A DNA stretch of 64,000 nt from Ruania alkalisoli (GCF_014960965.1 NZ_CP063169.1:4187581-4251580), one strand, 5' to 3'; counted from the first letter of the stretch, positions 9,891-19,096 are shown. Translations and numbers: made by a program. Notes: generated by a model not told the origin, from the letters alone.

Positions 9891-10751
9891 CTACCCCTTC
9901 ACGGCCCCAGAGATTCCGTCGATGAAGAATCTCTGCACACACAGGAATATCACGATGATCGGCAGCTGACTAATGGTGGCTGCGGCAGCAAGGCCCGCCC
10001 AGTCGGAGAAGAACTCACCCTGGAAAACTTTCATTGCAACGCCCAGCGTCTGCAGCTCTGGCCTGGTGAGCGTCAGAACAAGGGGCAGAAAGTAGCTGTT
10101 CCAACTATTCATGAACTGCAGAACGACGGTCGTTGCCACCACCGGTCGCGCAAGTGGCAACATGACGGACACAAACGTGCGAGAGAATCCTGCACCGTCG
10201 ATCGCAGCCGCATCTGCGAGCTCCCTAGGAACTTGGCTAAAGTATCCAGCGAAGAGCAGGATGAACAGGACGTGACCGCCTCCAGCCTCCGCCAGGATGA
10301 TTCCCCACAGAGACTCGTTAAGAGCCAAGGCGTCCAGGAGCTTATAGATCGGAATGATCGTATAACCCTCGGGCACGAAGGCGCTCGCTACGAGCAGCGC
10401 AAATATCATCTTCCGCCCCGGGAAGGCAAAGCGACCGAGAGAATATCCGATCATTGCTGTTGTCACCAACACGATCGTCACTGTCCCGACTGCAACAATG
10501 ACCGAGTTCATGAAGCTGTTCGCGATGTTCGCGTCCCACCATGCGCGCGCAAAGTTCTCCAGCGTGAACTGCCGTGGCATCAGCCCAGATCTCGCGAATA
10601 CCTCGCTGTTCGGCTTGAAGGCCGTCGCGATCATCCAGAGGAATGGGTACACCCACACCGCCAGTATCGCGGCGAGGAATGCCACACCAGCCCAGCGCGC
10701 GATACCTTGTCCGCGCAGTCCGCTCGCCTTCAGCGCCGCAGTCGCGCTCAT
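9891..10751 (-). CDS. Sugar ABC transporter permease, MalG type
   Basis: 286 residues with six predicted membrane segments and the cytoplasmic loop motif ADAAAIDGAG (EAA-type), where the ATPase docks. The C-terminus FIDGISGAVKG is typical of CUT1 MalG-like subunits. It overlaps the preceding MalF-like gene by 4 nt (ATGA) and is followed 34 nt later by the sulfatase, so it belongs to the sulfatase-rhamnosidase import operon. The substrate is probably a sulfated rhamno-oligosaccharide, by context only. Confidence 0.93.
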   Translation of the reverse strand: MSATAALKASGLRGQGIARWAGVAFLAAILAVWVYPFLWMIATAFKPNSEVFARSGLMPRQFTLENFARAWWDANIANSFMNSVIVAVGTVTIVLVTTAMIGYSLGRFAFPGRKMIFALLVASAFVPEGYTIIPIYKLLDALALNESLWGIILAEAGGGHVLFILLFAGYFSQVPRELADAAAIDGAGFSRTFVSVMLPLARPVVATTVVLQFMNSWNSYFLPLVLTLTRPELQTLGVAMKVFQGEFFSDWAGLAAAATISQLPIIVIFLCVQRFFIDGISGAVKG

Positions 10752-11734
10752 ACGTTCCTCCTCGATTTGCTTCTAGTCTGCGACGCCCACCACTGCAGGA
10801 TGGCGAGCGCAAGCACAACCGCACCGAAGACAACACCTGCGGCTGAGGCAAACCCGATACGCGGCGATCCGCCACCGGCCACTGCGAAGGCATTCCGGTA
10901 GATGAAAACCTCGACCGTCTCGGTTGCAAAGAAGGGGCCACCTCCGGTCATCGTGTGGACGAGATCGAAGACTCGCAGCGTTGACGCAGCCGATAGCACC
11001 AGGATGACCAACGCAAACGGGATGAGCAATGGGGCAGATATCCGAGTATGAGTCTGGAACCAAGAGGCGCCGTCGATCTTTGCCGCTTCGTAGACGTCCC
11101 TGGGTATTGTCTGGAGCGCAGCGAGCCAGTAGACCATGGTGATTCCGAAGGGTTTCCAGATGAGGATCACCATCAGAGTAGGCAATGCCAGCGAAGGGTT
11201 CCCAAGAAAACTCACCGCGGCGTCCGTGATGCCGAGTTGCCTCATCCATTCGTTCACCGGTCCGAGACCGGGGTCCAGGATAAGCGTCATCACCAGTCCA
11301 ACAATAGCGGTGGTTGTGATCGCCGGTATGAAGAATCCGGTGCGAAACGCGTTCGAGAATGGCAGCTTCCCGTTGAGGACGATTGCCACGATCAATGAGA
11401 GCAGCATCCGCACAGGTACGACGACGACCGTCAGCAAGAACGAGTTCTTGAGTGCGTTCCAAAAGTACTGGTCTCGTACGATCTCCTGGTAGTTGTCGAG
11501 GCCCACGAACGACTGTGTTCCCACGAAACCGGTCCAGTCGAGCAACGAGTAGTACCACGAGGCGACCATCGGCCAGAAGGTGAAGAGCGCGCCGAGAAGC
11601 AAGGACGGTGCCACGAACGCGTAGCACGCGAGCCACGTGCGCCTGCGCTTCCTCGCGGCCGCGTCGCGCCGCTTCGACCCCGCACCTTCGCCTCTGGCTC
11701 GCGAGGCCGTGCCGGGGTTAGCCAACAGCGTCAC
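10748..11734 (-). CDS. Sugar ABC transporter permease, MalF type
   Basis: 328 residues with a basic N-terminal tail, six membrane segments and the EAA-type loop YEAAKIDGAS. It is the partner of the MalG-like permease. The start is GTG in a 4-nt overlap (GTGA) with the binding-protein gene, and the stop overlaps the next gene by 4 nt, so all three are translationally linked. No ATPase gene is present in the operon; a shared MsiK-type ATPase elsewhere in the genome is expected. Confidence 0.93.
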   Translation of the reverse strand: MTLLANPGTASRARGEGAGSKRRDAAARKRRRTWLACYAFVAPSLLLGALFTFWPMVASWYYSLLDWTGFVGTQSFVGLDNYQEIVRDQYFWNALKNSFLLTVVVVPVRMLLSLIVAIVLNGKLPFSNAFRTGFFIPAITTTAIVGLVMTLILDPGLGPVNEWMRQLGITDAAVSFLGNPSLALPTLMVILIWKPFGITMVYWLAALQTIPRDVYEAAKIDGASWFQTHTRISAPLLIPFALVILVLSAASTLRVFDLVHTMTGGGPFFATETVEVFIYRNAFAVAGGGSPRIGFASAAGVVFGAVVLALAILQWWASQTRSKSRRNV

Positions 11735-13233
11735 TCGCCGTCCTCATACACGTAGTTCACGGAGGGGTCCCAATCGGCGAAGACCCAGTCATCTCTCGAG
11801 ACGTTCGCGCCCTCTGCGACTGCGGCATCGACGGCACGATCCAGCTCGGCCTCGGCCCGGTCCTGCAGGTTCCGCATCGCTGCTGCCGGGTCTTCCAGCT
11901 GGCCGGTGTAGATGCCCTGGATTGTCGTGCCGAAGTCCGGGCTCAGCGGGCGCAGACCGGCCAGGACCTGAGCGGTCTCGGGATTGCGCGCCGGCGGTTC
12001 GGGCAGTCGGCGAACGACCTCGTCAAAGTAGTCGTAGGCGGCGCGAACGCGTGGATCGAGGCCCTCGACCTGGTTCACCTCGGGAAAGGCCAGTGGAAGA
12101 GCCCCGCCACCCACACGCTGCCAGTCCGACTGTCCTTCTACGCTTCCAAGGTAGGAGAAGAGCTCGCCGATCACCTCGGGGTTCTGGGACGACGCCGACG
12201 CCCACCAGTAGTACCGCTCGCTCGGCGCGGCGACGTAGCCGTGATCCGCGGGCGCCGGCAGGTTCGCGACTCCGAAGTCGAAGTCGGGGAAGGTGTCGAA
12301 CCACTTCGGTAGCACGCCGGTCTCGTTGATGATCATCGCCGCCTGCCCGGTCGGGACCCGCTCCACTGCCTGTGCGGGAGGTGTTGACGCCACCCCTGGG
12401 TCGAAGCTGCCGTCCTCACGCAGCGCTAGCAGCAGTTCGACGGCCTCTAGATACGCGTCTGAGTTGTAGTTGTACGTACCGGTCCGGTAGTCGAAGTCGC
12501 CTCCAGGTGCACCTGCGAGTTGACCGAGCAACTGGACCAGAACGCGCCAACGGGATGCCGAAGCTCCTCCGTGAGTGAGGGCCCAGTAGCGCCCGTCTCC
12601 CTGCTGCGTGATCTCTCGCGCCGCCTGACGAAAGGTCTCGAACGTGGGTGGCGTCTCCTCGAAGTCGTAGCCCGCTTCCTGCACGATGCCGCGGTTCAGC
12701 AGCAGGCCCAGGGTGTAGTTGCCGAGGACGGGGAATGAGTACGTCTTTCCGTTGAAGACGTTGTTGCCCTCGGTGAACACTCCGTCGGGGAACGCGGACC
12801 GCCATGTCTCGAAATCTGGCACGATGTCGTCGAGCGGCTGCACGAGTCCGGCCGAGACAGCCTCGGAGGGTGCAACGACGTTCGGCAGCAACCGGAAGAT
12901 GTCCGGAACGTCGTCGTTCTGGAACGCCAGCTGGAGCACCTGCGCCATGTCGTCGCCGCCGAGGCTCTGGTAGTTGAACGCGACGTTGGGGAACGTCTGC
13001 GTGAACCGGTCCGTCACGCTCGGGACGAAGGCCTCGCTGATCGCACCGGTGTCCACCCACTGCACCGTTGCTGATTCCGACGGGACATCCGCCCCTGTCG
13101 TAGGAAACGCCTCGGCGCCAGCGCCGGTGTCTGTGGGGGTTCCGCCCGGGCGCTCACACCCCGCCAGCGCCCCTGCGGTCATCATCGACGCTCCCGCCAG
13201 GAGGGCGGTCCGTCGGGAAATGTTCGGGCTCAT
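11731..13233 (-). CDS. Sugar ABC transporter substrate-binding lipoprotein
   Basis: 500 residues. The N-terminus has a twin-arginine-like SRRTALLAG stretch and lipobox ALAGC with the lipidated Cys at 26, followed by a periplasmic-binding-protein fold of family 1 (FPNVAFNYQSLG, DIFRLLPN). I place the start at the ATG at 13233 because GGAG lies 5 nt upstream and the signal peptide begins there; the frame stays open 65 codons further upstream without a supported start. It is the first gene of the six-gene operon that ends with LysR and probably recognises the oligosaccharide processed by the sulfatase and rhamnosidase. Confidence 0.92.
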   Translation of the reverse strand: MSPNISRRTALLAGASMMTAGALAGCERPGGTPTDTGAGAEAFPTTGADVPSESATVQWVDTGAISEAFVPSVTDRFTQTFPNVAFNYQSLGGDDMAQVLQLAFQNDDVPDIFRLLPNVVAPSEAVSAGLVQPLDDIVPDFETWRSAFPDGVFTEGNNVFNGKTYSFPVLGNYTLGLLLNRGIVQEAGYDFEETPPTFETFRQAAREITQQGDGRYWALTHGGASASRWRVLVQLLGQLAGAPGGDFDYRTGTYNYNSDAYLEAVELLLALREDGSFDPGVASTPPAQAVERVPTGQAAMIINETGVLPKWFDTFPDFDFGVANLPAPADHGYVAAPSERYYWWASASSQNPEVIGELFSYLGSVEGQSDWQRVGGGALPLAFPEVNQVEGLDPRVRAAYDYFDEVVRRLPEPPARNPETAQVLAGLRPLSPDFGTTIQGIYTGQLEDPAAAMRNLQDRAEAELDRAVDAAVAEGANVSRDDWVFADWDPSVNYVYEDGE

Positions 13234-13292
13234 GGTCACTCCGTCGTGGTTCGAAACTGTCGTCGTGCATGCGGATCGGCCGCTCGATGGTG

Positions 13293-13322
13293 AGCCTAGA
13301 ATTCCCGTATCGATCTGTCCAA
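13293..13322 (-). promoter_or_regulatory. Probable promoter of the sulfatase-rhamnosidase operon
   Basis: On the minus strand, TTGGAC (13317-13322) and TAGGCT (13293-13298) are separated by 18 nt, about 60 nt before the binding-protein start. Confidence 0.45.
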
Positions 13323-13462
13323 GACGCAGTTCGCATGATTTCCATCCGGAAGACAGATCCAAGTCGAGCGCGATCGGACTGCGGCGCCAAGGTTCCTCCC
13401 CAAGGGAGAGGATTTCGGCACTCGGCAAGGGATCGACGACGACAAGAACTTCGAATCAATCC

Positions 13463-13492
13463 TTGACAACCGGCGACCGTCCGAACTAGCGT
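13463..13492 (+). promoter_or_regulatory. Probable promoter towards the alginate-lyase-like gene
   Basis: TTGACA (13463-13468) and TAGCGT (13487-13492) with an 18-nt spacer. The 471-nt region between the divergent genes (13234-13704) is otherwise without genes. The leader to the ATG at 13705 would be about 200 nt; I saw no clear operator repeat in it. Confidence 0.45.
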
Positions 13493-13704
13493 CCGTCGAC
13501 AGTTCAGCACCGGAGAATAGCTTCGGACTGAGCCTCACTTTCGATGCGGACGCATCGTGCAATGTCGACGACGTCCCACCGGTCTCGCCTCCTCACCTGG
13601 TCGGTCGACAGCCTTCTTCGTGCGGAAGTCGAATCGACGCCTAGTCATGAAACTGTGGCTAGAGTCCCACCCGTCCTTCATCAAGCCATCCATGAGGGAG
13701 AATT

Positions 13705-15954
13705 ATGCGTCAATCTCGCTCCATTCGATTCAAACTGCCACTCTCACGTCGACAGCTGCTCGCCATGGGCGCCGGGGCTGCTTCCACACTCGCTACGCAA
13801 GCAATCCCCTCGCCATTTCCGACGACGTCGAACCCGAGCGGCCGCTCCCATTATCTCTTCGCCACGCCTCAGATGTTCGCAGACGCTCGCGCGAAGATCG
13901 CACAGAATGAAGAGCCGTGGCGAACGGCCTGGAGAATGACTCACGATCGCGCTTGCTTCGCTTTGACAGCCCCCGTTCCCCTCTATCTCGGTCCCGAGAG
14001 GAAACCCTTCAATCACGCTGCTGACATAGCGAAAGGTTACGCGCGCGATTTGGCTTTTTCCTACCAGATCACCGGGAACGTTGCGTTTGCCCACGCTGCT
14101 CGCGATATCCTCATGCTGTGGGCAACCGAATCCGTCGGCGCCGATCCCGGATCGGAGAACCCCAACACTAGAGGCCTGGATCTCACATTCGCGGCACACA
14201 TCTTCTGCTACGCCTACCGCCTGATCGACGAAGAACTCGGCCACGACGAGCGGTCAGCCATCGACACGTGGTTGAGGAGTTGGTCTTCCAAGATCCGAAC
14301 CTGTTTGGAACGCTGGCACGACAACGACTACTTCGACCAACAGCTCTATCAGAACCAGGTCGTCTGCCAGATCGCTGGACTCACGATCATGGGGGTGACG
14401 CTGGATGATCCCGAGTTGGTCGAGTTCGCCCTTCGATCACCCAGCAATCCTCGCAATCTAGAAGTCCTCATCGAGAATTCGATCCTCCTCTCGAACGACG
14501 ACGTCTGGTACAAGGATCCAACCTTGACCACGGGCGCACCCGACGTGCGGGTGGGTGAGATATACGATCGCTACTTCGGCTCAGGAGGTAAGCTCAGCCA
14601 CACCTTCCTGAGCATGCGCTTCTTTACATGGGCAAGCGAGGCAGCATTGCACTACCACCACAGCAGCCCAGGCTACTGGGACTACCGTGGCGACGAGGGC
14701 GAAGGCATCGACCTTCCTTTCGAATACTACGCAGACTTCATCGTTCAGCAAGACACCGCTGTTGGTGGGGGCTACTACATTGACGATCGAGTGCCTGGAG
14801 ACTTCGCCGTCACTCAGTACGAGTTCGCCAGCAGCCGGTATCCCCACAGCGAGCAGATTCGCGCCGTCCTCGAGTCGCGAAACCGGGTGGCGTTCGACGC
14901 ACGAGGTTTCGGCTGGACGGCGCTCTTGACGCACGGCCGCGACGATGTCGACCTCGCCCCAGCGCCAGTTCACGGTCGCGCAGCCGTAAGCTGGAGTTTC
15001 TCGGATGAAGAAGTGAGCAGCGGCTGGACGCCTACCGGTGGGTGGAGAACAAAGAACGGTCTCACCGGCGAGCTCAGGGACGGCGCCTGGCATCTCGAGG
15101 TCAACGGTCGTGACCCCCAGATCGTCCACGAGAATCTCATCCCTCAAGGAGTCTTCGGCCAGACCCACGTGACCCTACGGATCGTGGCAGCGAACGCCAC
15201 AGATGACACGGAGGCACGCGTCCTATTCGGCACGGTCGATGAACCAACCTACTCGGGTGACAAGGCGGTCCCGTTCTCGCTGCAACCGCAGAGTGACTTC
15301 ACGGAGTACCTGATCGATCTGAGCGCGCATCCGAAGTGGAGCGGCGTGGTGGAACGGCTGCGTCTCGATATTGTCGAGAACGTCGACGTGGGATCGGTCG
15401 CAGTGAGCGAGATAGCCCTCCTGACGCGCGAGGTTCTCACTCTCCAGGTGGTCAGCCCGCCCAGTCGGTCAATGTACCTCCAGGGCGAGGAACTCGATCT
15501 GACGGGGCTGGAGGTGAACGCTGACTACTCCGACGGTTCGCAGGTCGCGGTCGACCACACTCACCTGAGCGTGACCGGCTACGACTCGAACACCCTCGGC
15601 GCGCAGACAGTCCAACTCACCTACACCGACGGCGAGATCGAGACCACGGCGACGTTCACCGTCGAGGTGCTGGCCGCCGTCACCGGGATTGAGATCACGT
15701 CGCCGCCGACGGATACCCACTACCGGACCGGGGACGAACTCGACCTGACCGGATTGGAGGTGCGGGTGGACCATGCCGATGGGTCGAGCGAGATGATCGG
15801 ACCTGGGCACGTGCAGGTATCGGGCTATACATCCGTGACCCGGCCAGGACCGCAGACGGTGACCGTGCGCTACGAATCGGCCGCCGGGTCCGCTCAGGAC
15901 AGCTTCCGGATCTTCATGGCGACAGCCGGCGGCGGACGCCCGGACTGGGTCTGA
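13705..15954 (+). CDS. Exported alginate-lyase-fold polysaccharide lyase with Ig-like domains
   Basis: 749 residues. The N-terminus carries a twin-arginine signal (SRRQLLAMGAGAASTLATQA). Residues about 45-420 match the (alpha/alpha)6 alginate_lyase family: LFATPQMFADARAKI, then LAFSYQITGNVAFAHAARDI. Residues about 428-575 form a beta-sandwich, carbohydrate-binding-like module, followed by two Big_3 Ig-like domains (about 582-655 and 656-735). It ends without a membrane anchor or LPXTG motif, so it is probably secreted. GAGGGAG precedes the ATG by 4 nt. It diverges from the sulfatase-rhamnosidase operon, suggesting it cuts the polymer outside while that operon imports the products. The family name does not prove alginate as substrate, and the catalytic residues were not assigned. 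Confidence 0.78.
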   Translation: MRQSRSIRFKLPLSRRQLLAMGAGAASTLATQAIPSPFPTTSNPSGRSHYLFATPQMFADARAKIAQNEEPWRTAWRMTHDRACFALTAPVPLYLGPERKPFNHAADIAKGYARDLAFSYQITGNVAFAHAARDILMLWATESVGADPGSENPNTRGLDLTFAAHIFCYAYRLIDEELGHDERSAIDTWLRSWSSKIRTCLERWHDNDYFDQQLYQNQVVCQIAGLTIMGVTLDDPELVEFALRSPSNPRNLEVLIENSILLSNDDVWYKDPTLTTGAPDVRVGEIYDRYFGSGGKLSHTFLSMRFFTWASEAALHYHHSSPGYWDYRGDEGEGIDLPFEYYADFIVQQDTAVGGGYYIDDRVPGDFAVTQYEFASSRYPHSEQIRAVLESRNRVAFDARGFGWTALLTHGRDDVDLAPAPVHGRAAVSWSFSDEEVSSGWTPTGGWRTKNGLTGELRDGAWHLEVNGRDPQIVHENLIPQGVFGQTHVTLRIVAANATDDTEARVLFGTVDEPTYSGDKAVPFSLQPQSDFTEYLIDLSAHPKWSGVVERLRLDIVENVDVGSVAVSEIALLTREVLTLQVVSPPSRSMYLQGEELDLTGLEVNADYSDGSQVAVDHTHLSVTGYDSNTLGAQTVQLTYTDGEIETTATFTVEVLAAVTGIEITSPPTDTHYRTGDELDLTGLEVRVDHADGSSEMIGPGHVQVSGYTSVTRPGPQTVTVRYESAAGSAQDSFRIFMATAGGGRPDWV

Positions 15955-15979
15955 CCCAGCGATTGCCAGACGAAATCGA

Positions 15980-16030
15980 GGGGAATACTGCCAACCAGTT
16001 CGTACAGACCACTGGTCGGCAGTATTCCCC
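15980..16030. terminator. 20-bp hairpin between convergent genes
   Basis: Arms 15980-15999 and 16011-16030 pair over 20 bp with one mismatch and an 11-nt loop. The hairpin sits 25 nt after the lyase stop and 33 nt before the end of the convergent Ppx gene. No T-tract is present. Confidence 0.75.
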
Positions 16031-16063
16031 GTCATCCTCGTCCGGCAGGGACCGAGGCTGACC

Positions 16064-16987
16064 TCAGAGATGATCGAGCCGACGCAGCAGCGCGCCCTCC
16101 CGCAGTGCCCACGGGCAGATCTCGACGCGTTCCACGTCGAGTGCGCGCAGCGTCTCGGCCGCCACGACCGCCCCGGCGACGATCTGATACGTCCGCTCGG
16201 GCGTGACGCCCGGGAGTTCCATGCGCTGCTCGGCCGGGATCTTCGCCAGCCGCGGCACCCAGTCCTCGAGGAGGCTGGTGCTCATCTGCCAGCGCTGATC
16301 CTGCCCGTACCCGTTGACCGACATGCCGGCCAGGCGAGCCAAGGACCGGAAGGTCTTCGACGTGGCCACCACGTGATCGGGGGCAGAGCGCGCTGTCACG
16401 CGAGCAACCAGCGGTTTGAGCTGACTACGCACGGCCGATCGGAGCGCCTTCAGTTCCTTCTTCTTGGGAGGGTCGCTCTGCAGGTAGGCCCGGGTGAGGC
16501 GGCCGGCCCCGAGGGGGACCGACTCGGCGACGTCGGGGATCTCGTCGATCCCGGCCGCCACCTCCAGTGAGCCGCCACCGATGTCGAGCACGAGAAGCTG
16601 GCCGGCGCCCCAGCCGTACCAGCGGCGGGCGGCGAGGAACGTCAACTCGGCTTCCTCGGCTCCGGAGAGCACCTGGAGATCGCCGTCCAGCCGGGAGCGG
16701 ATCTCACTGAGGATCTCCTCGCCATTGGACGCTTCCCGGATGGCGGAGGTGACGATCACCAACGTCTCATCCACCGCATGAGTGCGGGTGACATCGATCA
16801 GCCCGTCCACGGCCTCCAGTAGTGCTGCCCTGCCCTCAGCCACGATCTCACCATCGTCAGAGAGGTAGCGCATCAGCCGCATCGAGACCCGCTCGTCCGC
16901 CTCCGGGATCGGCCGGGCGCCGCGGACGACGTCAAAGACGAGCAGGTGGATGGTGTTCGAGCCGATGTCGAGGACGCCTAGTCGCAT
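16064..16987 (-). CDS. Ppx/GppA exopolyphosphatase-family protein
   Basis: 307 residues of the ASKHA phosphatase family. The N-terminal phosphate-binding loop LGVLDIGSNTIHLLVFD and the second loop LLVLDIGGGSLEVA are both intact, and TSAIREA is the usual connecting motif. Family members hydrolyse polyphosphate or convert pppGpp to ppGpp; which reaction applies here is not decidable. At about 310 residues it is the short actinobacterial form, without the C-terminal HD domain of E. coli Ppx. I use the ATG at 16987 because family alignment starts there; a GTG two codons upstream is possible. It is monocistronic as far as can be seen. Confidence 0.9.
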   Translation of the reverse strand: MRLGVLDIGSNTIHLLVFDVVRGARPIPEADERVSMRLMRYLSDDGEIVAEGRAALLEAVDGLIDVTRTHAVDETLVIVTSAIREASNGEEILSEIRSRLDGDLQVLSGAEEAELTFLAARRWYGWGAGQLLVLDIGGGSLEVAAGIDEIPDVAESVPLGAGRLTRAYLQSDPPKKKELKALRSAVRSQLKPLVARVTARSAPDHVVATSKTFRSLARLAGMSVNGYGQDQRWQMSTSLLEDWVPRLAKIPAEQRMELPGVTPERTYQIVAGAVVAAETLRALDVERVEICPWALREGALLRRLDHL

Positions 16988-17016
16988 TCGCACATCGTAC
17001 GGATGCCAGTGCCGGC

Positions 17017-17201
17017 GCGCTGGTCATTGGCGAGGTCAAGCTCGCAGCGCAATCGATGACAGGCAGGTGCGTCACCTGACCTGGCTCCGGGATCAGCTGG
17101 GCGACCGCGTGGTGGATCTCGTCGTGCTCTACTCCGGCACGGAGGCCTACCGCCGCCGCGATGGCATCGCCGTCGTTCCACTCACACTGCTGGGCGAGTG
17201 A
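17017..17201 (+). pseudogene. Frameshifted tail of a DUF4143-type ATP-binding protein
   Basis: One frame reads GALVIGEVKLA and stops soon after. The next frame, overlapping at about 17041-17060, reads IDDRQVRHLTWLRDQLGDR, continues with VVLYSGTEAYRR and ends at a stop at 17199-17201. Together these match the C-terminal end of DUF4143 AAA-type ATP-binding proteins (EVK, then RHLRWLRDRLGDR and a VVLHTG segment). The ATPase domain is absent and a frameshift separates the two pieces, so this is a relic. Recognition rests on remembered family sequence. Confidence 0.6.
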
Positions 17202-17308
17202 CCCCGGTTCGCCTAGAGATCCACAACCAAAGCCAGCCTTTCGGCCGATACGCACGAGCCGCCGTCGCGGGCATGCTCGAGGTACCGCCCAACCAAGGAG
17301 CAGGCTCG

Positions 17309-17764
17309 ATGCCCAGGACACCGTTCGTCCCACCACGCCCGATCGTCACCGCCGCCTGGAAGGTGCACCGCGCGATCGCCCGCCGCGGGCCCGGCCGCGG
17401 CCTGTGGGAACCGGGGCAGCGCAACGCCTGGGGCGCCCTTTCGCTCACCACGCTCGGGCGCCGGTCCGGTCGGGAGCGCACCGTGATCCTCGGCTACCTG
17501 CCCGACGGCGTCCGCTGGCACACGCTGGCGATGAACGGCTGGGGCGAGGGTCACCCGGACTGGTGGTTGAACGTGCGCGCCCGGCCGGAAGCCACGATCA
17601 CCCTGTCCGACGGATCGACGCACGCCGTGCTCACCCACCGCGCCGAGGGCGACGAGCACCGGCGCCTCTGGGGTGCGTGGGTGGCACTCGAGCCGGCGAT
17701 CGTGGAACTCGCCGCGCGCCGCAGCACGCCCACGGAGGTCGCGGTGCTGACGCCGGTGCGATGA
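17309..17764 (+). CDS. Deazaflavin (F420)-dependent nitroreductase-family protein
   Basis: 151 residues of the Ddn/PF04075 family: the LTTLGRRSGRERTVILGYL strand-turn-strand, then a GHPDWWLNVRARPEATI segment, both characteristic of this split-barrel fold. Members bind F420 or related cofactors and reduce diverse substrates; the substrate here is unknown. I choose the ATG at 17309 because AAGGAG lies 8 nt upstream; an in-frame start at 17198 lacks such a site and would add residues without family similarity. No membrane segment or signal peptide is seen. Confidence 0.82.
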   Translation: MPRTPFVPPRPIVTAAWKVHRAIARRGPGRGLWEPGQRNAWGALSLTTLGRRSGRERTVILGYLPDGVRWHTLAMNGWGEGHPDWWLNVRARPEATITLSDGSTHAVLTHRAEGDEHRRLWGAWVALEPAIVELAARRSTPTEVAVLTPVR

Positions 17765-17817
17765 CGGGGCTCCCGCACTGGAGCGGTCCGCGCTCGTCCG
17801 GTGGAAACGACCACACA

Positions 17818-17846
17818 TGAGACAATTTCGGTCCGGGCCGTATTAT
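17818..17846 (+). promoter_or_regulatory. Possible promoter of the DegT-amidohydrolase operon
   Basis: TATTAT (17841-17846) is a good -10 box in GC-rich DNA, 33 nt before the DegT start. A weak -35 (TGAGAC, 17818-17823) lies 17 nt upstream. Confidence 0.4.
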
Positions 17847-17878
17847 CCTGAGAACACGGACGGAACAGAAGGGTCACG

Positions 17879-19096
17879 ATGCTTGCGATGGACGGCGGCA
17901 CTCCGGTGCGTGCGGAGCCTCTTCCGTCACCCTTGACGGCTGCCGGGCGAACCATCGGGGTGGAGGAGGAGCAGGCGGTGCTGCGGGTGCTGCGCAGCGG
18001 CATGCTCTCCGGCGTCTGGGGCACCGAGGTGGCCGCGCTCACTCGTGAGTTCGCCGAGCTGATCGGCACCGCGCACGCCGTCGCGTGCAGCAGCGGCACG
18101 GCGGCCCTGCACCTGGCCGTCGCAGCAGTGGATCCCGCCCCCGGCGAGGAGATCATCGTGCCCCCGATCTCGGACATGGGCACCGTCTTCCCGGTGATCG
18201 CCCAGAACGCCGTGCCGGTATTCGCGGATGTGGACCCGGCCACCGGCTGCCTGGACCCAGCGGCCGTACAACGTGCGATCACGCCACGCACCCGGGCGAT
18301 CATCGCGGTGCACCTGTTCGGCAAGCCCGCACCCGTGCACGAGCTTCGCCGCATTGCCGACGGCGCCGGGGTGCTGCTGATCGAGGACTGCGCCCAGGCA
18401 TACCTGGCACCGGTAGGCGACCGGCTCGTGGGCAGTGTTGGTCATATCGGCTGCTTCAGCCTGCAGCAGTACAAACACATCACCGCCGGTGACGGCGGTC
18501 TGGTCACCACCGACGATCCTGCGCTGGCCAGGTCGATGCGTCTGTTCGCCGACAAGGGCTGGCCTCGCGACACCGGCGAACGCACCTACCTCTCCTTCGC
18601 GCTCAACTACCGGATGACCGAGCTGGTGGCTGCAGTAGCCCGCGCCCAGCTGCGCAAGCTGCCGGAAGTGGTGCACCGCCGTCGGGAAGGCGCGAGGCGC
18701 CTGGCGGACCTGCTCACTGACTCCCCCGGCCCTGCCTTGCCCACTGATACCGGCGATCACGTCTACTGGTACCTCCCGTTGCTGCTGGAGGGCCTCGACG
18801 CCGCGGGCCTGCGGCGATATGCCTCGGCCCTGACCGCCGAGGGCGTGCCCAGCCAAGCCGGCTACCTCGCCCGCCCGCTGTATGCCGAGCCGGCGGTGCG
18901 CGACTCGGCCGCCTACGGCGGCACCGGCTTCCCCACCCGCGGGGTCGGCGACTACTCCGACGGGCTCTGCCCGGTAGCCGAGGCCCTCATCGAGCGCCGC
19001 CTGGTGGTCATCCCTTGGAACGAGAACTTCTCGGATGCCGACGTCGACGACATTGCCACCGCGATCGGCCGCGTGCACCAGGAGGTGGCGCCGTGA
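17879..19096 (+). CDS. DegT/DnrJ/EryC1/StrS-family aminotransferase
   Basis: 405 residues of fold-type I PLP enzymes that aminate keto-sugars. Visible motifs are ACSSGTAALHLA (cofactor phosphate site), IEDCAQAY (Asp contacting the pyridine nitrogen) and SLQQYKHITAGDGG with the Schiff-base Lys199. AAGGG precedes the ATG; a second ATG three codons later is possible. It is the first gene of a three-gene operon with two amidohydrolase-fold proteins and overlaps the next gene by 4 nt (GTGA). No nucleotide-sugar genes lie nearby, so a role in surface-sugar synthesis is not supported; a small-molecule or catabolic role with the amidohydrolases is equally possible. Confidence 0.88.
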   Translation: MLAMDGGTPVRAEPLPSPLTAAGRTIGVEEEQAVLRVLRSGMLSGVWGTEVAALTREFAELIGTAHAVACSSGTAALHLAVAAVDPAPGEEIIVPPISDMGTVFPVIAQNAVPVFADVDPATGCLDPAAVQRAITPRTRAIIAVHLFGKPAPVHELRRIADGAGVLLIEDCAQAYLAPVGDRLVGSVGHIGCFSLQQYKHITAGDGGLVTTDDPALARSMRLFADKGWPRDTGERTYLSFALNYRMTELVAAVARAQLRKLPEVVHRRREGARRLADLLTDSPGPALPTDTGDHVYWYLPLLLEGLDAAGLRRYASALTAEGVPSQAGYLARPLYAEPAVRDSAAYGGTGFPTRGVGDYSDGLCPVAEALIERRLVVIPWNENFSDADVDDIATAIGRVHQEVAP

